Shown here in pieces: positions 8,018 through 15,543 of a DNA stretch of 27,990 nt (position 1 is the first letter of the stretch; the number at the start of each line of letters is the position of its first letter). The position numbers and the translations under genes are program-made. A model generated the notes under the pieces. The model saw only the letters and a list, made by a program, of their open reading frames with translations. It was not told the origin of the DNA and made no database searches. The stretch is from the NCBI GenBank assembly GCA_902781245.1, contig CACZIP010000001.1, forward strand, positions 1-27,990, read 5' to 3'. This DNA is from an uncultured Coriobacteriaceae bacterium (GTDB lineage: Bacteria; Actinomycetota; Coriobacteriia; Coriobacteriales; Eggerthellaceae).

Positions 8018-9331
8018 TTACTCGGAGATTTCAATATCTACATCGTGCAAGCGAATGGCACCCCAGTAGTTGTGGTGCCAATCAAGATAATTCTTTTCGT
8101 CGAGCTCTACCACCACATCGAACACCACTCCCGGGTACACGCCGTCGAGAATATCTTCATTGCCTTCTTCATCGTGGAAAAACGCTACAAGATCGGCGCT
8201 ATACTGCCCTGTCGTCAAATGCGACAAATCCATGCGCATATGGATTTTGTTGACCCCTTCGTGTAGATCGACGAACCCTCTCGAGAGCATTGTGCCGATC
8301 TTTGTGCCATCTTGCGACCAGAGCTCGAAGCGGAAGCCCACCTGCGCAAGCGGACGCAAAGCCGTGCACGACAACTCCAACTCCACCGTTTCATCAGCGG
8401 CGAACGTAGGAGCGTCTTTACCGAGGATATCAAGCGTGTCGATGTTAAGCCGTCGGTTGAGCCGCAAGTATTCGTCATAGGGACGATAGCCATCATCATA
8501 TTCATAGTGCGTTTGCAACAACGTGTTGCCACCACCCAGATAAAGAGCAACGGCCGCATCAACATCGCCATCAAAGACGATCTTCCCCGCATCCATGACA
8601 ATGCAGCGGTCACACAAACGTTTGATGGTGCTCATATTGTGACTCACATACAAAACGGTCCTATGTTCCTGTTTTGCAGCTTGCCGCATTCGGTCGAGAC
8701 ACTTGTGCTGGAATTCCATATCGCCAACTGCCAGCACCTCGTCCATAATCATGATTTCGCTGTCCAGGTGCGCAGCAACTGAGAAGCCTAGCTTCACGTA
8801 CATGCCGCTTGAGTAGCGCTTTACGGGCGTGTCGATGAAGTCGCGAACTTCCGAGAACTCGATGATGTCTTCCATCTTCTCGTCGATTTCACGGCGCGAC
8901 ATACCCAAGATAGCACCGTTGAGATAGATGTTTTCACGACCTGTCATTTCGCCATTGAAGCCCGTGCCAACTTCAAGCATAGATGCGACTCGGCCATACA
9001 GGTCGATTTCGCCTTCCGTGGGGGCTGTGATGCGACTTAGGATCTTGAGCAGTGTCGACTTTCCAGCACCGTTCTTCCCGATGATGCCGAGCGCCTCGCC
9101 CTTGTACACCGTGAGATCGAGGCCATCGAGCGCATAGAAGTCATCATCCCTCTTCGGTGCAGCACCATCGACTTCGCCAGACCGTTCTATCTGCCTCCGC
9201 TCGCGCCATTCTTTTATGTCGCCTTGGAGCGTACCGCTGCCAATCTGACCAAGACGATAACGCTTACGCAAGCCCGAAATCGCAATGATCGGTTCACGTT
9301 CGGTGTTCTGTCTGCTTGTCTGATGCGCCAT
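8018..9331 (-). CDS. Polysaccharide ABC-transporter ATP-binding protein (Wzt/TagH family)
   Basis: A 437-residue ATPase that should power export of the finished lipid-linked glycan with the adjacent permease at the cytoplasmic membrane. Walker A GKNGAGKS is at 85-92, the signature SSGMY at 174-178, Walker B IMIMDE at 193-198 and the switch His at 231. Residues ~275-437 form the extra beta-rich domain that in Wzt proteins recognises the polymer end. The frame is open to 9397, but that extension lies within the permease gene. The ATG at 9331 is two bases after the permease stop, the usual coupled arrangement, so I chose it. It is a paralogue of the truncated ATPase at 6891-7979 and lies convergent to it. 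As last gene of its operon it should be co-transcribed from the promoter region near 15400. Confidence 0.92.
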   Translation of the reverse strand: MAHQTSRQNTEREPIIAISGLRKRYRLGQIGSGTLQGDIKEWRERRQIERSGEVDGAAPKRDDDFYALDGLDLTVYKGEALGIIGKNGAGKSTLLKILSRITAPTEGEIDLYGRVASMLEVGTGFNGEMTGRENIYLNGAILGMSRREIDEKMEDIIEFSEVRDFIDTPVKRYSSGMYVKLGFSVAAHLDSEIMIMDEVLAVGDMEFQHKCLDRMRQAAKQEHRTVLYVSHNMSTIKRLCDRCIVMDAGKIVFDGDVDAAVALYLGGGNTLLQTHYEYDDGYRPYDEYLRLNRRLNIDTLDILGKDAPTFAADETVELELSCTALRPLAQVGFRFELWSQDGTKIGTMLSRGFVDLHEGVNKIHMRMDLSHLTTGQYSADLVAFFHDEEGNEDILDGVYPGVVFDVVVELDEKNYLDWHHNYWGAIRLHDVDIEISE

Positions 9332-9333
9332 AT

Positions 9334-10173
9334 CTACACCGTATCCACGAACGTTCGCTCCACGCGATTGAACATAAGGATGCCGCATACCGCACACACC
9401 AGCGCAACCACGATGCTAATTCCCGTTGTAATGGGATCGATGGTCCCCGAGCCCAGCAGGGCGAATCGAAGCCATTCTACTGGCGCCGTTACCGGATTCA
9501 GCATCACGACGGTTCGCAGTATCCCTTCGGGAATCTGCGAAAGCGGGTACACGATGGGAGTGCCGAACATCCAAAGCTGCATTCCGAACGACACGAGAAT
9601 TTGCAGGTCGCGATATTTTGTCGTCAAGCTGGACAAGATGATGCCCACACCCATACCTAGAACACAAAGATGCACAAGAGCGAGTGGAATGATCAGCCAC
9701 ATCAACCAGTTCGGGCTTACCGTGCCTTGCACGACGAAGAACGCCACCAATGCAAGCACGAGAATCATCTGTATGCCGAACCGGATGAGCCCTACGAGTA
9801 GATTTGAAACAGGTACAGTGAGCCGCGGGAAATATACCTTGCCGAACACGTTTGCATTCGCAATGAACGTTGCCGCATTGTCGGTGACCGCTGATGCAAA
9901 CAAGCCCCATATAGCCGTGCTCGCTAGATAGAACAGGATTTGGGGTACTCCATTGGTACTGATGCCGGCTATGACGCCAAACACAAGCATATAGGCGATG
10001 CTCGACAGAAGCGGACTGATGATTATCCACGCAGGCCCCAGCACCGTCTGCTTGTACGTGAGCGTGAACGTCTTTTTCGTGAGCAGCACGATGAGGTCGC
10101 GATATTGCCAAACTTCACCAAGGTTGAGCCCTACGCACTCCGTTTCGGAAGATATGTGGACATGATAGGTCAT
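9334..10173 (-). CDS. Polysaccharide ABC-2 type permease (Wzm/TagG family)
   Basis: A 279-residue integral membrane protein with about six hydrophobic segments, including WIIISPLLSSIAYMLVFGV, LYLAST-like FYLASTAIWGLFASAV, IQMILVLALVAFFVV, LMWLIIPLALVHLCVLGMG and ISIVVALVCAVCGILMF. The motifs YKQTVLGPAW near the N-terminus and FGMQLWMFGTPIVYP near residue 200 are typical of the ABC-2 exporters for O-antigens, teichoic acids and capsules. It forms the channel for the ATPase encoded two bases downstream. The ATG at 10173 overlaps the stop of the LicD gene (ATGA). A longer frame starting at 10224 would overlap that gene by 55 bases and adds no family sequence. Confidence 0.92.
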   Translation of the reverse strand: MTYHVHISSETECVGLNLGEVWQYRDLIVLLTKKTFTLTYKQTVLGPAWIIISPLLSSIAYMLVFGVIAGISTNGVPQILFYLASTAIWGLFASAVTDNAATFIANANVFGKVYFPRLTVPVSNLLVGLIRFGIQMILVLALVAFFVVQGTVSPNWLMWLIIPLALVHLCVLGMGVGIILSSLTTKYRDLQILVSFGMQLWMFGTPIVYPLSQIPEGILRTVVMLNPVTAPVEWLRFALLGSGTIDPITTGISIVVALVCAVCGILMFNRVERTFVDTV

Positions 10174-12848
10174 AGCAAATAGATTAACCCCCTCTTGGAG
10201 CTTGTTTCGTGAGGCTCTCGCCAAGAGTCACCATAGTATAAATCGAGCCACTTCTCTGCATTTCCCGGAACGGGGATGGTGGTACCTTCAAATGATACGC
10301 GGACCGCGTGGGCAATATCGGCTTCAGCGAACCGCACGTGATTGGGCCTGCGGCGATAGTTCCCGGTGAAGCAGGTGAGCAAGCCCGTGGGCTTCACCGC
10401 TGTGCAGGATGCGCGCAACCCGCGGCAAAGCGCAGAACGACTCACCAGGTCGGCGAGCAGGAAGTATGCACTTACTTTGTGGGGATCGGCATCCCAGATT
10501 TGCTCGAGATTGTCATAGGTCTTCGCATAGAGCAGCCTTTGCCATGTGCGCACGATGCGTTGCCGCTTCTCGACCTCCGCATCGTCGAGAGGACAATTGT
10601 CGAGGGGAAGAATATCTATCCACACCCCCTCCTCTTCTGAATGCTTATCGTTCTCCGACCTCTCTACAATCGCAGATAGATTGCGTAATTTAGCATAACC
10701 GCCGGTGAAGCTCGCAGCATCATTTTCGGGGGTCTGAAGAACAAACGGTTCGGGAAATACACCACATGCAGCCAGTTCAGTCAAACGATCGTAATCTGCG
10801 CGGGGCATAGCCACATCGATATCATCGTCTCCTGAAACGAAGCCGCCCTCGCGCACGGCTCCAAGCAACGTGCCGTGCGTCGCAACGTACTTCAGATCGA
10901 ATTCTTCGCACACGGCATCGAAAACATCGAGCAACTCGAGCATCGCATACGTAATGTCGCGCTTCGCAATCTGATTGCCGTCCATGCAAACGTCGCCTTC
11001 AACTGCATCATCACTTGCAGCTGCGTCGCCAACTGGATTGTTGAGCGGTATCAGTTCGTCAATCCGCTTCGTAAGCACACGCCCGCTCAAGTCATCGACG
11101 AGTGTCATGCTGTCTGTGTCGCACAGGTCGAGATACGGCATTATGGCATTCAGGAAGGCTGGAGATATCACGTCGCCTTTTTCGTACCAATGCCTGAAAT
11201 ACTCGCGCGCGAAAAGCTTGACACCTTTATGCACATCTTGAAGAATCCGCAGCTCTCCAGAAGTGCGGTATTCAGTGCTGAAAACTGGCGTTCCGTCATC
11301 GTCGAAGCCTTTCAACGATGGTTCGGTTGAGCTCAGGTAAGGTTCGAGGACGAGATAGCGCGAGAAAAAGCTCACATGTTCGCTGTCGAAATAGAGCGAA
11401 CATGTGAGCTTGCGAGAGATGTTGTTCCCTATGCGCGATCCAAAATAGAACCCTTTGAGACAGAAGGGAGCGAACCGCTCGAGTTGACGCTGGCACGTTC
11501 CCGCACCAACGAACTCGACAAACGCATATGTTTTTCCCAAGCCGAGACCGCACGAAGCGAAATAACTCAGGGAATTGTCACGCTCGACCGTCGAGACAAT
11601 TGCAGCACGACTAGCATTGCGCGACGTATAGAAATACCTCGACAAAGGATATGGCCCCCCCGCGCATTGGCTCCGGAAGATATCGTACACGCCTTTCACA
11701 AGAAACCCGTCTCGCGAGACGAACAACGCTTCCTCGAATACTTCCGGAGATTTCGCAAAACAATCCGCCAACCACGTCACAAACCCGACAACCAGAGGCG
11801 CAACTATTGCAACAACCTTGGCAGACCGTTTGTCAATAGCGTCGGAAATATCGGGCAAAACCGCACGCGCGCACGACAAGAGGCGATCATCAGGCGCTCG
11901 CCCCTCTTCAACTACCTCGTCTTCATACCAAATTCCCCTCGGAACAATCTCTTCTCTCAAGCCTTCGAGTCGAATGCCGTTTGGCACTTCCAACAAACTC
12001 GTCAATACAGATCGCTTGCCATAACAGAGGGGAATGTAACAGTCGCGAAGGATATCCATGCCGATGTGAACCGTTGCACCTGAAGGCAGATGCCTGTACA
12101 TGAGTCGATAGAGGCCGTTTTCGGCAAATGAATCCGTTTCTGCCGCCAAGAACAACGGTCCCGTATTCGCCAGGCCAGCTTGTTCGAGTAGAGATAGAGC
12201 GGTCTTCTTGTCCACTGCGGGATCGACGCAATAGTATGCAACCTTCTTGCCTTTTGCGAGTTCGTAGGCAAGAATCGAACTGAGGCACTCGGAAATATCC
12301 ACCTGATTTCGAATGCACTTTGCAATTTCCATTGTCGCCGCCGCGCCGATAAGCAACCCTATGCTAACGCAAAGGGAGTTGCTCGACTCGATTTCTTCCA
12401 GCTTGCTTTCCAACGATTGCGCGATTGCTCGCTGAGTCAACGCCTCTATGGCCTCGCAATCGTTGCCATACATGTCTAGTAAGCGCACTCCAGCATCGAA
12501 GCATCTTTCACGAATGCGGCTGATGACAGCAAGAGCAGAAGTAAACTTAGCAGCGACGATAAGCGCATCAATTCCCTGAGAAAGAACGGCTTCGAGACTC
12601 GATACCACGAACTCGTCCACCGTCTCGCCAATTGCATTGTCGTCGGCAATCGCCACAACATCGAAGCACCGACCTTCGGCGTCGAGAATGTAATGCGCAT
12701 TTGCGCCTGACCCATACAATGCAACTCGTCTACCTTGAAGGTTCTTGCTCGCAGACAAAAGCGCTGCGAGACGATAGTCCGTTTCGCACTCAAAGTCTGC
12801 TGGTTTGCGAATTGAAACCCCAGCGTCTTTACATAGAAGCCTGTTCAC
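10170..12848 (-). CDS. LicD-family phosphotransferase fused to Rossmann-like and HAD-like domains
   Basis: An 892-residue fusion. Residues ~38-150 are a Rossmann-like domain (RRVALYGSGANAHYIL, ending CFDAGVRLLDMYGND) closely parallel to the start of the protein at 82-3702. Residues ~150-290 also parallel that protein's degenerate HAD region (YELAKGKKVAYY, PSGATVHIGMDILRDCYIP). Residues ~345-640 contain EALFVSRDGFLVKGVYDIF and RYFYTSRNASRAA, seen in large HAD-like surface-polymer proteins, but no DxD-type HAD nucleophile motif is evident. The C-terminal ~240 residues are LicD: THGTLLGAVREGG near 657 and GDDDIDVAM near 675, the metal-binding nucleotidyltransferase-fold motif. LicD enzymes transfer phosphocholine or related groups from a CDP donor to glycans. 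The GTG at 12848, four bases after the preceding stop, is the only possible start, since a TAA lies just upstream in frame. Confidence 0.87.
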   Translation of the reverse strand: MNRLLCKDAGVSIRKPADFECETDYRLAALLSASKNLQGRRVALYGSGANAHYILDAEGRCFDVVAIADDNAIGETVDEFVVSSLEAVLSQGIDALIVAAKFTSALAVISRIRERCFDAGVRLLDMYGNDCEAIEALTQRAIAQSLESKLEEIESSNSLCVSIGLLIGAAATMEIAKCIRNQVDISECLSSILAYELAKGKKVAYYCVDPAVDKKTALSLLEQAGLANTGPLFLAAETDSFAENGLYRLMYRHLPSGATVHIGMDILRDCYIPLCYGKRSVLTSLLEVPNGIRLEGLREEIVPRGIWYEDEVVEEGRAPDDRLLSCARAVLPDISDAIDKRSAKVVAIVAPLVVGFVTWLADCFAKSPEVFEEALFVSRDGFLVKGVYDIFRSQCAGGPYPLSRYFYTSRNASRAAIVSTVERDNSLSYFASCGLGLGKTYAFVEFVGAGTCQRQLERFAPFCLKGFYFGSRIGNNISRKLTCSLYFDSEHVSFFSRYLVLEPYLSSTEPSLKGFDDDGTPVFSTEYRTSGELRILQDVHKGVKLFAREYFRHWYEKGDVISPAFLNAIMPYLDLCDTDSMTLVDDLSGRVLTKRIDELIPLNNPVGDAAASDDAVEGDVCMDGNQIAKRDITYAMLELLDVFDAVCEEFDLKYVATHGTLLGAVREGGFVSGDDDIDVAMPRADYDRLTELAACGVFPEPFVLQTPENDAASFTGGYAKLRNLSAIVERSENDKHSEEEGVWIDILPLDNCPLDDAEVEKRQRIVRTWQRLLYAKTYDNLEQIWDADPHKVSAYFLLADLVSRSALCRGLRASCTAVKPTGLLTCFTGNYRRRPNHVRFAEADIAHAVRVSFEGTTIPVPGNAEKWLDLYYGDSWREPHETSSKRGLIYLL

Positions 12849-12852
12849 CGCA

Positions 12853-13797
12853 TCAACGCCTTAAAAACTCTGCGGTTTTCATGATGCCCTCATCGACTGA
12901 AACGTGCGGCTGCCAGCCGAGCATCTCCTTCGCTAACGAGATATCCGGTTTACGCCGTGCAGGATCGTCAGAAGGCAGGTCGCAGAACACCACCTTTGAG
13001 GATGAGCCCGTGAGGGCAATCACCTTTTCGGCGAGCTCGAGCATGGTGAGCTCCTCGGGATTCCCCAGGTTAACCGGACCTGTGAACCCTTCGCATTCCA
13101 TCATGGACACGAGCGCATCGAGCATATCCTCCACGAAGCAGAAGCTTCGTGTCTGGGTGCCGTCGCCATATATCGTGACGTTTTCCCCCGCAAGGGCTTG
13201 AGAAATGAAATTCGTCATCACGCGTCCATCGTCAACACGCATGCCGGGGCCATATGTGTTGAACACTCGGACAACGCGGATTTCCACGCCATACATACGG
13301 TGGTAGTCGAAGAACAAGGTTTCCGCAGCACGTTTCCCCTCGTCATAGCATGCACGCACGCCGATAGGATTCACATTTCCTCGATAGTTTTCCCGCTGCG
13401 GATGCTCCAGCGGATCTCCGTAGATTTCGCTGGTCGACGTCAGAAGCACTCGTGCATTGGTGCGGCGAGCAAGCTCGAGCACGTTGATGGCACCGAAAAC
13501 GCTCGTCTTCATCGTGGCGATAGGGTCGGCTTGATAAAAAGGGGGGCTGGCTGGACATGCGAGGTTGTAGATATGACCAACTTTTTCAATCGAGTTGAAG
13601 GCGCTTGCATCAGCCACGTCGGCTTTCAGGAACGAGAAGTTCGGATATGCAACAAGATCGGCTATGTTTTCTTCTCGGCCCGAAATCATATTATCGAGAC
13701 ATACAACCCGTTTGCCTTCTCCCACAAGGCGTCTACATAGGTTGGAACCGATAAAACCAGCGCCACCTGTCACAAGCGCCGTTTTGTCAAACCCCAC
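12853..13797 (-). CDS. NAD-dependent UDP-glucuronate decarboxylase-type (UDP-xylose synthase-like) epimerase/dehydratase
   Basis: A 314-residue extended short-chain dehydrogenase. The NAD-binding loop GGAGFIGS is at 11-18, the catalytic Tyr/Lys pair lies in CYDEGKR (Tyr151, Lys155) and LLTSTSEIYGD precedes it. GNVNPIGVRACYDEGKRAAE is characteristic of UDP-glucuronate decarboxylases, which make UDP-xylose through a 4-keto intermediate. VFNTYGPGM and the GDGTQTRSFCFVED segment also fit. A related UDP-sugar decarboxylase or epimerase remains possible. I chose the GTG at 13797 because AGGAGG lies nine bases upstream and the first strand begins there; a longer frame starting at 13839 adds a basic, non-family extension. 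It sits between the GT2 and LicD genes in one operon, so its product is probably a donor for the glycosyltransferases here. No UDP-glucose dehydrogenase is present in the window. Confidence 0.9.
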   Translation of the reverse strand: MGFDKTALVTGGAGFIGSNLCRRLVGEGKRVVCLDNMISGREENIADLVAYPNFSFLKADVADASAFNSIEKVGHIYNLACPASPPFYQADPIATMKTSVFGAINVLELARRTNARVLLTSTSEIYGDPLEHPQRENYRGNVNPIGVRACYDEGKRAAETLFFDYHRMYGVEIRVVRVFNTYGPGMRVDDGRVMTNFISQALAGENVTIYGDGTQTRSFCFVEDMLDALVSMMECEGFTGPVNLGNPEELTMLELAEKVIALTGSSSKVVFCDLPSDDPARRKPDISLAKEMLGWQPHVSVDEGIMKTAEFLRR

Positions 13798-13806
13798 GAT
13801 TACTTT

Positions 13807-13812
13807 CCTCCT
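13807..13812 (-). promoter_or_regulatory. Ribosome binding site deciding the decarboxylase start
   Basis: A perfect AGGAGG on the minus strand lies nine bases before GTG at 13797. It favours this GTG over the upstream ATG at 13839. Confidence 0.75.
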
Positions 13813-13849
13813 GTTTTTAAGCCAAGCCCAACGGCGCATGCCCAGACCA

Positions 13850-15334
13850 CTAACGTCTGATCCTTTTCTTTATTTTCCTGACTGCCCTAATGGCCTGCTT
13901 TCCCGCTTTGTAAAGCCGGGGATGTGATAAATGCACTCCAACTCTGAACTTGTTCAAAAGATAAACACAGCGAGGAACAGTATACGTTTGCATTTCCGCG
14001 CCGAGGTAGCGCGCAACATTGGCCTTCATCTCCTCGGCATATTTTGCAGCGGTAATTATTACAACATCAAGGTTGAGGGAAGCCGCGTCTGCAATACCAA
14101 TGACTGGTTTTCCACAAAACGTTTTACCTGGAGCTGCATCTGTTTCTAAAAAAAAGCAAGATCTCCCCTTCGTGTCGAACACCTTGAGAAAGCCCTTGCA
14201 TGCCATGCCTGTTCCGTAGAATCCAATACGAGATGCCGACTCGATTATCGGCACATTACAATGTATCAGTGATTTCACCAGGTCCTTCGTAAGAACGACA
14301 GGCGAATTCGGCCACACAGCGACACCATCCGCGAGGTTTATCACCGCAGAAAGGTGCATGGACCTGACGGCATCGGGAAGATCATCTCGAGCGCATTCCT
14401 CGCATAGGAACCGGACGAAGCATGACGTCAGCTCGCGAAGGTACTCTGTTGGCTCAAGCCCCGAAAACTCCCTAAAACGGCAATCTTTCACACCGCTCAC
14501 GTTTTGTATCATCATCAGGTGTGCCCGATCGTGTTCTGCACGCGCCAAACTGCATAAGATGGCATGCACATCGAAACTGCTATCTGCTAAAACGTGCGTG
14601 AATCCCGATCGGACGTTCGACCCTGAGCGCGAGCGATAGCGATGAAGCCTGAGCGGCACGAATTTCATCCGCTTAGCTGCCATGAAGATTCGCACAATCC
14701 AGTCGTTGTCTTCGAAGTAGATGCCCTCGACAAAAGTCAAATTGTTCTCAATAAGAAACGAGCGGTCGAAGTATTCGAGCCAGCAGAGGAAACCTATCAT
14801 TCCTTCGGGGAAATAGCGGTTCCAAAACGAGACCCCATCAATGACATCTTCATCGATTATCCCGCGACGATCACGAAAATCGCGAAACAGTTCGGGGCGC
14901 ACGACGTTGGGGTCGTCGACGAATCCGGCGGTTTCGAACGTTACAAAATCCAAGTCAAATTCCTTGCAAACTCGGTAACACGTTTCAAAGTGCTCGGGAA
15001 CAATCCAGTCGTCAGAATCCATGAAGTAGACGTACTCGCCGCGAGCTTCCAGGAGGCCACGGTTACGAGCTGCCCCTTGCCTAAGATTGGGTTGCTGGAT
15101 TACACGAACTCTCGGATCGCGGTCTTCATAGGAGCGCTCTATCTCAAGGCTACCATCGGTCGAGCCGTCATCGACGAGAATGACTTCAATTTCTTGCTGG
15201 GTCTGTGCGAGCACGCTGTCGAGACAGGCCGGCAAGTATTCCTGCGTGTTGTATACGGGAATGATGACCGAGGTTTTCGGAACGGGAGCGCTTGCTGTGA
15301 ACGAGGCATTCGCGATGGCTGCTGATTTGAGCAT
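13850..15334 (-). CDS. GT2-family glycosyltransferase with C-terminal Rossmann-like domain
   Basis: A 494-residue protein. Residues ~20-240 are a GT-A family 2 domain: KTSVIIPVYNTQEYL at 20-34, VDDGSTDGS from 54 and the metal-binding FMDSDDW at 104-110. Conserved-looking EDNDW follows near 210. Residues ~370-465 form a second, Rossmann-like domain (RIGFYGTGMACKGFL, GKPVIGIADAASL, DVVIITAAKYAEE) of the same kind seen in six other proteins here. The tail is very basic (AIRAVRKIKKRIRR) and may bind membrane phospholipid. The ATG at 15334 follows GGAGG at good spacing. This is the first gene of the minus-strand operon leading to the Wzm/Wzt pair, so it probably builds or caps the polymer exported by that transporter. 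The sugar specificity is not predictable. Confidence 0.9.
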   Translation of the reverse strand: MLKSAAIANASFTASAPVPKTSVIIPVYNTQEYLPACLDSVLAQTQQEIEVILVDDGSTDGSLEIERSYEDRDPRVRVIQQPNLRQGAARNRGLLEARGEYVYFMDSDDWIVPEHFETCYRVCKEFDLDFVTFETAGFVDDPNVVRPELFRDFRDRRGIIDEDVIDGVSFWNRYFPEGMIGFLCWLEYFDRSFLIENNLTFVEGIYFEDNDWIVRIFMAAKRMKFVPLRLHRYRSRSGSNVRSGFTHVLADSSFDVHAILCSLARAEHDRAHLMMIQNVSGVKDCRFREFSGLEPTEYLRELTSCFVRFLCEECARDDLPDAVRSMHLSAVINLADGVAVWPNSPVVLTKDLVKSLIHCNVPIIESASRIGFYGTGMACKGFLKVFDTKGRSCFFLETDAAPGKTFCGKPVIGIADAASLNLDVVIITAAKYAEEMKANVARYLGAEMQTYTVPRCVYLLNKFRVGVHLSHPRLYKAGKQAIRAVRKIKKRIRR

Positions 15335-15543
15335 ATGGTTATACCTCCAGCTTAATCGCTAAAAACGCCGATGGCATTGAAGTATCCCCGAATATCCCGT
15401 CCGTGATTCGAGCTACCATGTGTAACTCCTTGCAGCACGCCCTTCAAACTCGTTTGCCTTTACCAGAAGGCATGTGTAATCATACAACGTAAATCAGGGC
15501 ACATGTGCTCAAGCATAGCAACCACTGAAAGAGATGTTTCACC
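15335..15543 (+). promoter_or_regulatory. Divergent promoter region with repeated CATGTG motif
   Basis: This 209-base gap separates the starts of two divergent transcription units and must hold both promoters. CATGTGTAA occurs twice on the plus strand (15417-15425 and 15471-15479). A third CATGTG lies inside the perfect 10-base palindrome GCACATGTGC (15499-15508). I found no unambiguous -35/-10 pair on either strand. The repeats could be binding sites for a shared regulator, but this is a guess. Strand is arbitrary. Confidence 0.4.

Noticed and set aside
9332..9397. Longer N-terminus for the intact Wzt-like ATPase
   Set aside because: The extra 22 codons lie within the permease gene; ATG at 9331 two bases after the permease stop is the natural start.
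11376..12083. Open frame on the plus strand inside the LicD fusion gene
   Set aside because: It is Arg-rich with no domain and lies antisense to the LicD fusion gene, whose motifs are clear.
14642..15325. Plus-strand open frame opposite the GT2 gene
   Set aside because: The minus strand encodes an unmistakable GT2 with DxDD and VDDGS motifs; the plus frame has no family features and no ribosome site.
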